64,000 bases of DNA from Rhipicephalus microplus (Eukaryota > Arthropoda > Arachnida > Ixodida > Ixodidae): assembly GCF_043290135.1 (NCBI RefSeq), contig NC_134702.1, forward strand, positions 78,212,417-78,276,416, read 5' to 3'. The notes under the pieces are model-generated. The model saw only the letters and a list, made by a program, of their open reading frames with translations. It did not search any database and was not told the DNA's origin. The translations under genes were made by a program, and so were the position numbers. Numbering within the stretch: position 1 is the stretch's first letter; every line of letters starts with the position of its first letter. This document shows, piece after piece, positions 23,955 through 34,420 of the stretch.

Positions 23955-24495
23955 AGGTTTCCCTACTTCTTTCTACCACACAAACTTCTCCGAACAGTGG
24001 CATGCAGCCACACAAAGCACAATGGAATGGCAGGTGTGAACCTACGCCATTCTTGGTCTATATAATTATGCTCTTTTAGGTGATCATAAACGCAGGGTCC
24101 GGTTCGACTTACGTATGCCTTGCCACAGCTCAACGAAATTTCATGAACAATGCCCACCAAGCAACGCAGCTGGGCATGCTTCATTTCTCATGAAAGCTTG
24201 GCTTTTTGCGAAGAAACGTGGGCACGAAGTTTCGAGAGCCTGTTGGGTGCCGAGAAAACGACTGGAACGTCATGCCTTTTTGTAACCTTTTCCAAATTGT
24301 GGGCAATCTTGTGTGTGTAAGGCAGAACCAATGGCCTCTTTTTATGTACACTCATACTGCCTCCTGCATCCTTAAAGTTCTTGGAGGAGAAATTGAGACA
24401 CACTGGTTAAAACCACTGAAGAGAGGCCTGCTGCAACCAGCCTTGTAATCTGTACACGAAAACTGTCGTCTATGATGTGCTCAGACAACTTGAAC
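23955..24495 (-). pseudogene. Penelope-like retroelement fragment: RT C-terminus plus start of GIY-YIG domain
   Basis: Read on the minus strand, the fragment begins LSEHIIDDSFRVQITRLVAA, then VLPYTHKIAHNLEKV and VPVVFSAPNRLSKLRAHV, the segment between reverse transcriptase and endonuclease in Penelope-like elements. It continues as LVGIVHEISLSCGKAYV, the beginning of the GIY-YIG nuclease. Two lesions are visible: a one-base frameshift near 24375 (just before KDAGG) and an in-frame TGA at 24188-24190. Past about 23.96 kb the frame is lost. Penelope-like elements use the GIY-YIG nuclease to cut target DNA. This copy lacks the N-terminal and catalytic RT parts here and is dead. Family call from motif memory. 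Confidence 0.75.
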
Positions 24496-25488
24496 AATGC
24501 AAATCAGAGACATATTGTCGCTATGGGTCTTTTCACGGTTTTTTTTATGCGTAGGTTCATAAGACAGGTGGACAGGCTTAGCTGTTAAAAGAACAGTACA
24601 TTTTTCAATAGCATTAGAGGTATTGTTCCAGGAAAGGTCATCAGGTATAACAACAAAGCCACCTATTCCCATAATGAAGAAATGTACAAGCACAATAAAC
24701 ACTTTTACATAAACACCATTATGTATTACATTAATTATTAATCACCAAGCAAATGTACAAAATGCACATCAAAGGGCCCTTAACCGCACAGAGGTTGAAA
24801 TTCAGTTGTGAGGAAGTTGTGCACGAGTGTTCAACAAGCCGTGAGAATTTTCTGAAATGGTGCCATAATAACGGAGTTAGACGTGTTTAATTAATGAAGT
24901 ATGGCGATCGCTCCTCTCACTTTTCTCTTCACTACCCGAATAGGTATCCTCTCCAAAAGCTGCTTTGCTTTCCCTCTCTTCGAGTGACCCTCCTGATCTC
25001 GCATGGCATGCTGGTGCACATGAGGTCTGTGTGTGGCTGGTACAGACGCGGAGAACGGGTACTGCTGGGATGGCTGGGAAGTGGCTTTCACGGGCAACAC
25101 AACGAACAACAAGCAGCACAGACAGCTGCTTGCAGACTAATCGGAAGTACGCAGTGGGTTTTTGTTTGACTAATCGCTGTATGATTTGTGTTGCAGCAAT
25201 ATATTCAATTTCCTGACATCACATGGGAACCAGAAAGGCCTAAAAAGGAGTGATTGTTTCTTGAAATTTGTGGCACGCCGGCAGCTTGTAGCACTGCCAT
25301 GTGTGGCATCGTTGAACGTGACGGCATTCTGCAGACGGTGCGCATGTTTACTTGAAAAGTTTGAAAAAATATTGAGGTGGTTTAGGGGCCCTTAAACGCA
25401 TAATTCACGCCAGAGTAAAGTCATTGTGCCTGACAAGTCTTGGGTGTTTTCTGGATTTCTTTGCTGTTTTCCATTTGAAATTTTTATA

Positions 25489-26266
25489 TTAAAGGGAGCG
25501 ACAGCCTATTTTCTAGGTGCCTGTTTTCATTAGCGCTACGGAAAGCTTGCCAGCCGGTGAGTCTAATCATGTAATGGTAAAGAAGAAAGCACCGCGAAAC
25601 ATTCATAATTCAGAATTGTTCTATCTGTAATGAATATGAAGTCGTGTACCTATATGCTGCAAACAGTGAGCGCAAGAACAGTTCATGTTAGAGCGCAGTG
25701 GTTAAATGAGCATGTGTGCGGTTGACGCACATGCACACGACTCGACTTAGTCCACTGGCAGCCACGATGGCAGTGCCGCTTCTCACTCACCATGCAACTT
25801 CTTTCATGTCGCAGCGCAGAATTCATATTGCTTTAGCGCAGCTCAGTTTGAGCGTGAAGATGCTATGCAGTCAAGAAGGGGAAAAAAACAGATACAGACG
25901 ACAGTGTCAGCGCAATATTAATTTATCATGCATCAACTCGCCCATTCAGCAGTACTAGTCTATTTCAGCGCAGAATTGAGCAGGGCTAGATATTAATACA
26001 CGTATTTTAATTTTGCTAACTGGCATACATGATGGTGTCAAGACTATGTACAGCAAAATGATTGACTTCGTAGTCCATATTCCAGCTTCAAGGTTATTCT
26101 GCTAGGCTGCACAAAAAGATGGTGTTTCTTACATTTAAGCACGATTTAAAATATAAATCCTAGTCACAACATGAAAAGAATGCTGGAATCGGTCAGTATA
26201 TTTCACGGCCTTTTCATTTTTCCTATGATCTAAACGCACATTCTGGCCTGTTGTCGGTCCCTTTAA
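25489..26266. mobile_element. MITE-like element flanked by TTAA with short inverted ends
   Basis: The left end is TTAAAGGGAGCGACAGCC (from 25489). The right end reads, on the opposite strand, TTAAAGGGACCGACAACAGG (from 26266). The ends are inverted and match at 14 of the first 16 bases; TTAA at both sides fits a TTAA target as used by piggyBac-like elements. The 0.78-kb interior has no coding potential. It is probably a non-autonomous element, but the superfamily is not certain. Confidence 0.55.
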
Positions 26267-27071
26267 GGTGAATTACAGCACAACTTTTATGTCGCAAAGG
26301 TGCACTTCACAACATAAACAGGAAAGTTCACTGATTCACTCAGCAACCATGCAGTCTGGCATTAATGCATTGTTCAAGTGGTTATATGTTGCCCATTTCT
26401 TGTGACAAGATGTATTTGGGGTGAGGCCCACCACTGGAGGCGCGAGCCCTGCAATCGCGGTAGCATGCAGAGTTGGATCACGTGATCTCGCCTCGCTCTG
26501 GCGAAGGAAAGCTGGTGGTTGGATGCGTTGTTTTCACTTTTGAACAGCGTTGTTTTGCTCTCACTTGATGTATGCGAACTTCTACAGACTACACAATCTG
26601 GAAAGTTTGAAGCAAAAGTTATCGGCGGTGTGCTGCAGCGTGCTACGTACACGATGACACCGTCGCGGCCGCTGACAATAACACTGTCACCTCTCTCTTT
26701 CTATTTGTTGTGGTTGTTAATTCAAGCCTATGGGGTTAAAATAAGCACCGACCACGATTGTTCACATGAAAGCAGAACGTTTCAATTACCACACGGGAGC
26801 CTCGTTCAATAAAAAAATGAATGTGCAAACAGACCGATTATGCATATTTTAAAATATGACGTCGTAAAGGCCGCGTCGCGATGAAAGCTCGTCCTCCCTG
26901 TGTGGAGGGAGCCTAGGCGTTTTAAATAAGGTTGTTCTCTTTCTCACGACGCACGTACGTAGATGTGGCAGAAGTCTTTGTCATTACATTTAAGAATGTG
27001 CGCCGTCGTCTGAATTGTCAGAGAGTGAAGATAAAGCCCGGAAGTTCAGTTCTTTCCCTTAATTTTTGCTA

Positions 27072-27215
27072 ATTTAACCTATTCCGGTCTATTTCGTGGC
27101 CAGTTGCTTCTGCGTGTTCGGCCAGCACGTTCGACGAAACCTTCGTTCTTGCATCATACATGTGCCGCTCCAGTCTGCTAAAGCTGCTTTTCTCGCCAAG
27201 GTAACTTCTACCACA
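27072..27215 (-). pseudogene. Penelope-like element fragment, GIY-YIG domain C-terminus
   Basis: Minus-strand translation CGRSYLGEKSSFSRLERHMY, continuing ARTKVSSNVLAEHAEATGHE and IDRNRLN before a stop, matches the C-terminal half of the Penelope-type GIY-YIG nuclease (the R-H...S.LAEH...TGH.ID pattern). The upstream nuclease core and RT are not present. It lies 2.6 kb from the other Penelope-like piece on the same strand but covers a different part of the domain, so the two may be separate lineages or a split copy. Confidence 0.65.
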
Positions 27216-27290
27216 GTCTGCGCCACCCCCACTCCCCTCTCCTCCCCGGGTGTCTGCCCCATGTGTGTACTCAAGCACACAGGTTTCTGT

Positions 27291-27307
27291 CTGCCAGTGG
27301 TGTAGCC
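27291..27307 (+). repeat. Shared 17-bp word CTGCCAGTGGYGTAGCC (repeat end)
   Basis: The same word occurs inverted at 60512-60528 with one base changed. Both are followed by C-rich or pyrimidine-rich sequence, suggesting a common dispersed repeat of which only an edge is visible. Confidence 0.4.
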
Positions 27308-28757
27308 ATGGAGTGGCACACCAAGTCTGTGCCCCCCCCCCCCCCACCTCTTCCCCTGAAATTTTTCCATGGCAAAAAGCGCACGAAATAACAGACAACC
27401 ACATCTGCCTCCCCCCCCCCACCTCCCAACTCTATCAAGGTGGTGCCCCCTCCAGAAAAAGTTTCTGTCTATGCCCCTGCCGTCCGCGACTTCAGCTCAC
27501 ATGGTTCTTTGAGTCTGCAAAATGGGCTCACGGCCACTTCTCAATGTTGTTTTGATCTACAGGCGGAAACGTGGCCAGCTTCGAAAACTGATTCATCTTC
27601 TAATAGCTACCGTGAAATGTCACACAGCTTATGAATGAAGTTGGAAAGAAACTGGACACTGGCATTTTTACCGAAACATGAAATTGCCATTTAGATCACG
27701 GTACAAAAGATGTACCTCGCAGAATGTCCTTTCAAGGGCACAAAATAATACAACTGGCGCGCAGTCTGTTCGCTGCGCTTATCAAACCCGGTCGGGATTG
27801 CTTTTTCTTTTTTTATCACGATTTACCTCTTCGTAGAAGCTGTGGAACTGGCAATCATTCATTGTTTTCACTCATGTGTGGCTCAATGGGGATCAAATGC
27901 GCACCGTCTAACAACCGTACAAAATTTTCACAATAAATATTAGGATCGTGCCGCAGAGAAACTTCTCCTCGTGTGAAATTTTACCTGCATATTTACAACT
28001 CTGAATGAGGCATGCATGTGCATGTGACTCGCACGTTTGCCCGATATCATAACAGAAAGGTTGCGGCTGTAATAATCCTGTGCTGCTTCCCACAAAGCGG
28101 GGAATCCATTTGCGCTGAGCTTCGTAAGGATATGTGTGCTAAGCAAAAATGAAAATTTGCGCATGCTTGTCGTGTCAACCGCGGTACGTCTTTAGATGCA
28201 AACCTACAACGAATGAAAAAGTGTAATTGCGCACACTTCTTTCAGCAAAAATAACTCTTTGTCACAAGCACGCGTGAATACCCATTTGATGCTTCAATTC
28301 GACATGGAATGAGTCTCTACCTTTTACAAAAACAGAGAGCTCGGCCAGACGACGCCGGCAGTGAGGCATTATGAGAAGTGTAAAACTTTTCCAGAGCAGT
28401 TATTTAGCACTTTGCACAGTCAGTAAAGAAGCTACGGCAGCATTTCTATGATTTCGTTGAGTGAAGTACGACAAGAATAACAAAAAAAAAGAGACGCAAA
28501 AGGGGCTACGGGCTGCGCGCGAGAAGGCTGGCGGAGCAATCCAACCACGTACATCATAGGAATGCATCTGCATGGTGGCGCCATGGTATATCCTTGCTCC
28601 CAATACTGTACAACAAAAATGATTTCTTCCCGATATTCGTCTTTAAACATAGGACTCTATTTTCATACATTCCCTTATGAGTTTAAGAAAAAAAATCTAG
28701 AAATGAATCACTCCACTGAATAGTTCATACAATACTGTCAAACAATGCACAAGTTGT

Positions 28758-31237
28758 CTACCAAGTTTCCCACTTGGGGACCAGTTCACCTGTCCCATAG
28801 AGGTCCAGCAGGTATGGCTCATATCTCTCACTAGCTTCTTGAAGTTCCTGCTCATCTGCTCTTCGAACGCAATAGCAAAACCTGTGCCTGTCGAAGCACT
28901 CAACCACCAGTGTTCTCGTGAGTGTGTAGAGCACTCCTCTCGCCACAAGTAGTCGCTCAATCTCATAGAACTGTGGTCCCTCCTCTGTTCTCCGAACTAA
29001 AACACTCCCAGCATGGTACGTGCGTCGGTCGACCATTGCATTTTGTACTTCATGCACTGTCTTCGACAAAACTTCTTTGGCACATGTTGGCAGTGTGCTC
29101 CATTTAGCTCAAAGTTTTTCAGATGACAGCTCTGTTTCATCTGGTGCCTTTCGGCCAGAGTATGTGTCAAGTTTCTGTAGTTCTTGATAGTTGCAGCCAT
29201 TTTTTTGAAGCTTTGGTGTTTAGCCTCAAATCTCATCGACCAAAAGTTCTTGAGTGGGCCAAGCTCACGCACAAATCGAGCATAGTGAACCATATAATGC
29301 AGCTTGGGGATGAGTGCTCCAGGGCCATACCTGGCTGAAAAATCAACCAAGAAGCTTTGCACAAGCACGTCCAAGTATGCAAGGCGGGCCGATGAGATTT
29401 CAGCTGCAAAAATTATATCAATGATCTCGCGAAACTTCAACAGGAGCTCCCAATCTTCATTGCCTTCTGGGATCCTCGTTCCAAGGATGAGTGGTAAAAA
29501 TCTCATCAAACACCATTTGCTGGATGCCGTTCCTGCCAATACAGCATTACTGTTCAGAAACGACATATTGATTGCAGGAGGCTTGTTTTTTGTGTCGTTC
29601 TTCCCGTACTTGAATGCCCACACCAAATCCAGATCCTGCTTGGATAGCAACCTACTAGATAAGAGCGATCTTAAAACTTGCCGAAGCACGGATTCTGCAC
29701 CACCTTCCAATATGTCATGCATTAGGTCTGGAGGCAACTGCCGAGTCACATCAAAATAGGGAAGCTGGAGCAGGGGAGAGGCCTCATTGACACCATACAG
29801 ACGTCTGTTGGCTGTGTTCACAGCTACAGCTGCAAGGTGCAATTCATGCCTACCTAATGTGCGTGCTTGACACATGTCTTCATGCGTTTTTTGTGCTAGC
29901 TGCTTTGAGGATATCATGCAGAATCGACAAACTCGCCCATTGCTGAAACAGCAGGAAAACCCGCCAAGGCGGTTCAGGGACAGATTGTCACCACAAAATG
30001 CAAGCACAATAACTCTGGCATTAACTTCACGCCCTTGCACACTTAATACGAGGCCCTCCTTGTGCATTGCCTTCAGGTCATCCAGCAGTGGCTGTAGTAT
30101 AGGGCCTAGACCATGAGTCTTCACATATGCGTAGCGCACAAGCATGACCAGATAAATATTGTCAATCTGTGACCTATACCTGGCATGAATGTTCACCAAA
30201 CTACAGTACACTGCCAGGATCTTGTGCTTTCCTCGTTTAGCTCCGAGGGGATTTACAACTTCTATTTCATCTGTGTAAAATAGAAGAATAATTGTGTGTG
30301 TGCTGCCCTCGGGAATGATAGATTGCATGTGTTCCTTGAACACCAGGCCATCTGTGTGATCTCTGTACACAGAGGTTTCATGCCTCTCAATATTTACAGG
30401 TGATTTTAAATGGGCTGCAATGTCCGGGAGCTGGCAAAGTACAGTGAGAAGCTTTGGCAATGGGACGTAATGATAGTTTGCATCCTCACCGACATAATGC
30501 TCTTCAGCTGGTACAAAAGGGAAATTTTCCTTCACATAATTGTCTCGTTTCCATTTACTCTCAATCCCATTGAACAGGTCAGGCAGAAATGAACAGCCAA
30601 GAAGATTTTGCAATTCAGGACCCATCACTGATGTCTCCATTGCATTCATAAATTCATTACCATAAGCCTTAAGCACAAGCTCGAACACCTCCTTCAGTTG
30701 GGCAAATATCTTCACAGCTGCAGCATGTGGCAAGCTGTGTTTTGTAGTGATGGAAAAAAAGAAATCCCATATGGTGGATTTAACTTTTTCCAGAAAGCGC
30801 TGAAAGTGGTCACGTGGAGCTGCAGTCTGCTGTGATTGCAAATTCCTCACAGGAGTTTTCCTATGCGAATAACCGCCGCGAAAGATTGGCAGTTCGGCGC
30901 CGTTCATTTCAGCACTGTGCATATCCGCACTGTCCATTTCGTGCCGAAGCTGTTCGCTTGACGGCAGTTCAGTGCTCCGTCGATCCCTTGGGCGCTCGAG
31001 CGACCGCTGATGGCAATTGCTGCCATTTTCTTCAAGCACGGCTGAGTGGTGACGATACAGGTGTGATCTGTAGGAGGAGAAGTTCGTGTACGTGTTGGCG
31101 CAGCCTTCGATGCCGCATATCACGCTGAAGTTCGGCTCTCCGCTGTGCTCTAACCCTATGTGCGTTATCACTCTTACCAGCTGGTAAGAGAAAAACGGGC
31201 ATCTCGGACAGTACTTTGCATTCATAGTTCTAACCAC
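28758..31237 (-). pseudogene. C2H2 zinc finger + DDE transposase-like protein, animal CACTA/EnSpm type, one frameshift
   Basis: Intronless frame of 746 residues from ATG at 31237 to 28997, then a further ~100 residues in another frame to a stop at 28758. Residues 11-63 form two C2H2-type fingers (CPRCPFFSY...H; CGIEGCANTYTNF...H). The catalytic core follows: GDNLSLNRLGGF (Asp ~417), a CRFC zinc pair (~438), LPPDLMHDILEG (Asp ~508) and SMRFEAKHQSFKK (Glu ~671), together a plausible DDE triad. This layout matches high-copy zinc-finger transposase-like proteins of fish and arthropods, which I place with CACTA/EnSpm from memory. A one-base loss in an A run near 29076-29078 shifts the frame. After it, NAMVDRRTYHAGSVLVRR and YEPYLLDLYGTGELVPKW give the conserved C-terminus. 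A single homopolymer lesion could be a sequencing error, so the gene may be intact. It faces the nine-exon gene at 34.3 kb head to head. Confidence 0.8.
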
Positions 31238-34088
31238 AAATCACCAGAACATTGCTCGCTGGAAAGCCACACGTCCTAGGTGTTCGTAAGATTAGCAGGC
31301 GAGAACGTGAATAAGTTCATCATAGTAGACATCCGGCACATGGAAAATACGAGTCAGGAGAAACACGCCACTGAAAGCAGAATAAAGAAGCTGTCTTTTT
31401 GCTGCAGCACGGATGAAGGAACCAAACGAACGCTGTAGTCGTCGTGAACAACGCCTGGACACACGCGGGCAGTGAACACGGGTAAGGATGGGTAAGGTGG
31501 CTCAGTGTTGCCACGACACATTTAAAAAAAAAAAAAAAGTGGCTAGAACACAGAACACCTATACACTGCTAGAATATGTCTTCGAAAAATGAGTAGATCT
31601 CTTTATTCCGCTATTTGCTCTCGCTTTAGGAATGCCAAATTCAGCGCCTATAAAGGTCATTTTTATAAAACTGCACTTTTTAACAAATAGTAAAGGAAAT
31701 GTCCCCGACATGAGCCGTACGTGAGCAGGATATATAAACAAGGGATACCTACAGCCTTGTACTCGCATGCAGCCGGCCAGCAACTGTTTTGGGGTTGGGA
31801 GGGGGGTGAGGCAAGCGTTACGAGTAGCTGTGGACACATATCGTAGGCAGACCAGGAATGTCCATTACACTGGCGTCTACTTCTCATTACACTGAGTAAT
31901 TTATGTTATTACATTCCGAGAGTACGTCAGCACTTATAGATCGCAGACGTCAGCATTATTGAAACGAAGTGCACCTCACGGTGCGATGATGCGGATATCA
32001 TACGTACGTAACGCTAATGTAATGTTTCTTGCATTGCTATAAAAACAGAGTGAACACTGGAACCACAATTGACGTTAACGCGACATGGCGCCTGTAACAT
32101 AGACGTACCCTAGGAGTACACAAATAATGTTTATTGAATTTTTATGAAATTAGATAACTAGCACTACAACCACACAGAACTGATGTTGCCCCAGCACTAC
32201 ACCTGCATCGTGTCTTTTTCCAGAGCATTTTCAAGACATGGCGTACGTGGCTCTGTGACAGGGTGCAATTCCTGCTGGGACCCTGACATTTACTTTTTAT
32301 ATTCATCGGGTAAACGCTGTCGATGTCAGTTTACGATGTCTGTCCTTGCCGTATCCGGGGTAGATATAAACTATCACCTGTGGCGCGCACAAGTTTGACC
32401 ACGTACGTACGGGACAGCATTTTCACGCTCTCATGTTCTCTCTTATCCTTTCATACCAATTTTGCTCCATACCAAGTTAAACAGGCGTTACTACGTTATT
32501 GTGCACCGCGTAAAATACCGTGTTATTGCGCTTGTGTCCGTCTAGTCATTGACTCCAAGTGTTCGTCATAAGCGGTGCGCAATAACGTAACAACTAGTAA
32601 ATAGCTACCAACTCGCCCAAGCAAGTACATCCTTAAACAGCTTGGGGCCGCGAGAACATTCAGACGTACGATCGATCGATAGATAGAAACGTTTTGAAGT
32701 GCCTGCAGTTGGCAAAGAAATGTTTCGCATTTAGGAAGATGAGCTCCATTAAGCTTTCGTGAACGAAATTGGAAGACAGGTGTCGTGAAGAAGAATAGTG
32801 TGCCGAATAATGTGAAGAAGAATAATGCACCACATGCGCAGTTCAGTTTCAGATGCGGCTACACCAAACAACACACTAAAAGCACTTGTGTTGATCCTCG
32901 TGTTATGTTTATTCGGCTTAGCACTGACTGCTGCATGTTAAATCTGTGATGTGGTGGAAGTCATATATGTGTCATGTGCGCAAGGTCAAAATCACAGGCC
33001 ATAGCAAATAGCGTCCATTGGATAATGTCGTCCTGTATCTTTGCAAATAACAGCTTTAATAACCAGTTAGAAAGCATATAGGTCTTCCTAGCTGAAGTTC
33101 CTGATCTCTCTGTGGACTCAGGTGCAATATTTTAGGCTTCAGAGCCAGCGGCTAGCTGAAGCTTTCAGAGAGGACAAGGAGCTAGGCAGCGATAAGATAA
33201 ATATCTCGATCAGCAAGACCAGACTGCTCAAATCACTACAGTGATAGAGCGTGCCTTGCTTTGTCGCCGAGGAGAAATTGGCTCATACAACATGCTACTC
33301 GATGGGGTTAGTGGCACGCATTTCTTTTATTCCAGAGACGATACTTGCCCGAGAGCCAGATTTGTTGTTTGTGGTTCCGTGGATTTTGGGTGTGGTGTGC
33401 GTTCATATCGCTGTCTCATTACTTCCCGATATTTGCTCATAACATAGAGCAGCTTCCTGTAATAATTACTGTATGAAGGTGTATGACTCGTCAATCAAAA
33501 GTAGCGCTTAGCTTGAGAATTTTACCATGAAAGAAATTTCTTGTTTGACTGGTAGTAACACATTAATGTCTTAATTAATACTTAGTAAAAAAAGTGGAAG
33601 TTCCTTTCATTTTTGTAAAAAAAAAAGACCGAACAGCAGTACACTGAATCGGCGGAAATTTCAAAAAATCAGTAGATCTATTAGTGAATTGTGGCCCCTA
33701 GAATATACTGCCAGGGACCATAATTCAATCAGCAGTCGTATTAGCACTACTGCTACGGCTTCTGATTTGTATTTAATACTGTGGTACAGCGTGCCCATGA
33801 TCATGCCAAATTCAATGTGTGCAGGCGCCATAGCAAAACGCGTTACGAGAAGGTTGGTCAAATAGCACGGTTGTCAAATAGTAACACTTCAAGGCACCTT
33901 AGACAGCATTATGGTTGGAACGGTTGGAATAAGAAACTGTCTGTTTATTTTTAAACTAAAACATACTTTAAAAAAATTATGGCCGTGTGACGTCGCTGTC
34001 ACTGTAAAGTACCAGACCTTAACTTCACTATTTAAAGGAAAAAAAAAAGATAACTCTAGTTTGTGGTTCACTAAGTATTCCGGCTAGG
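31238..34088. other. Intergenic region between the two divergent genes
   Basis: About 3 kb between the transposase-like start (31237) and the PB1-like gene start (34277). It should hold both promoters. I see no clear TATA box and no other gene. GATCGATCGATAGATAG at about 32670 and poly-A runs at 31525 and 33618 are low-complexity. Confidence 0.5.
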
Positions 34089-34276
34089 TGGCGTCAGCCA
34101 CCGCCCGATCTAAAGGGTACAGCCATATCAATCCATCCATCCATCGGCCGCCGCTGCGCCATCAACATCAACTGCAACGAGGAGGCACGTGCGTAGCGGG
34201 GCCATGAATTTTTGAGCGAGTGCATGTGCCGCGGCTGGCTTAAAAACGATTCTTTGTCTTGCGCCGCTGTCGCCCC
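34089..34276 (+). promoter_or_regulatory. GC-rich 5' flank / 5' UTR of the PB1-like gene, with a perfect hairpin word
   Basis: Base composition turns GC-rich just before the first exon (GGCCGCCGCTGCGCC at 34146). GGTGGCGTCAGCCACC at 34088-34103 is an inverted repeat, GGTGGC/GCCACC, around GTCA. A CCATCCATCCAT tract follows. This is the likely promoter/5' UTR side of the gene starting at 34277. The transcription start is not determinable. Confidence 0.4.
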
Positions 34277-34420
34277 ATGCAATCGAAGTGCCTCGTTACA
34301 TACGGCGACAGAAATGTCGCCGTCGCTTTCGACGAGCCGTGGACGGGGCGGGATTTAATTGAACACTTGAAAGGGTTGGACATGTTCTCAGAAGTTGACG
34401 CCTCTGCCATAGGCTTGACG
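34277..34420 (+). CDS. Exon 1 of the PB1-like/SAMD3-like gene
   Basis: Codons 1-48, starting MQSKCLVTYGDRNVAVAFDE and ending ASAIGLT. Donor ACG|GTGAGT, phase 0. Encodes the first strands and helix of the PB1-like fold. Confidence 0.75.

Noticed and set aside
29123..31128. Plus-strand frames of 71-151 residues
   Set aside because: Antisense shadows of the transposase-like gene, with no recognisable protein features.
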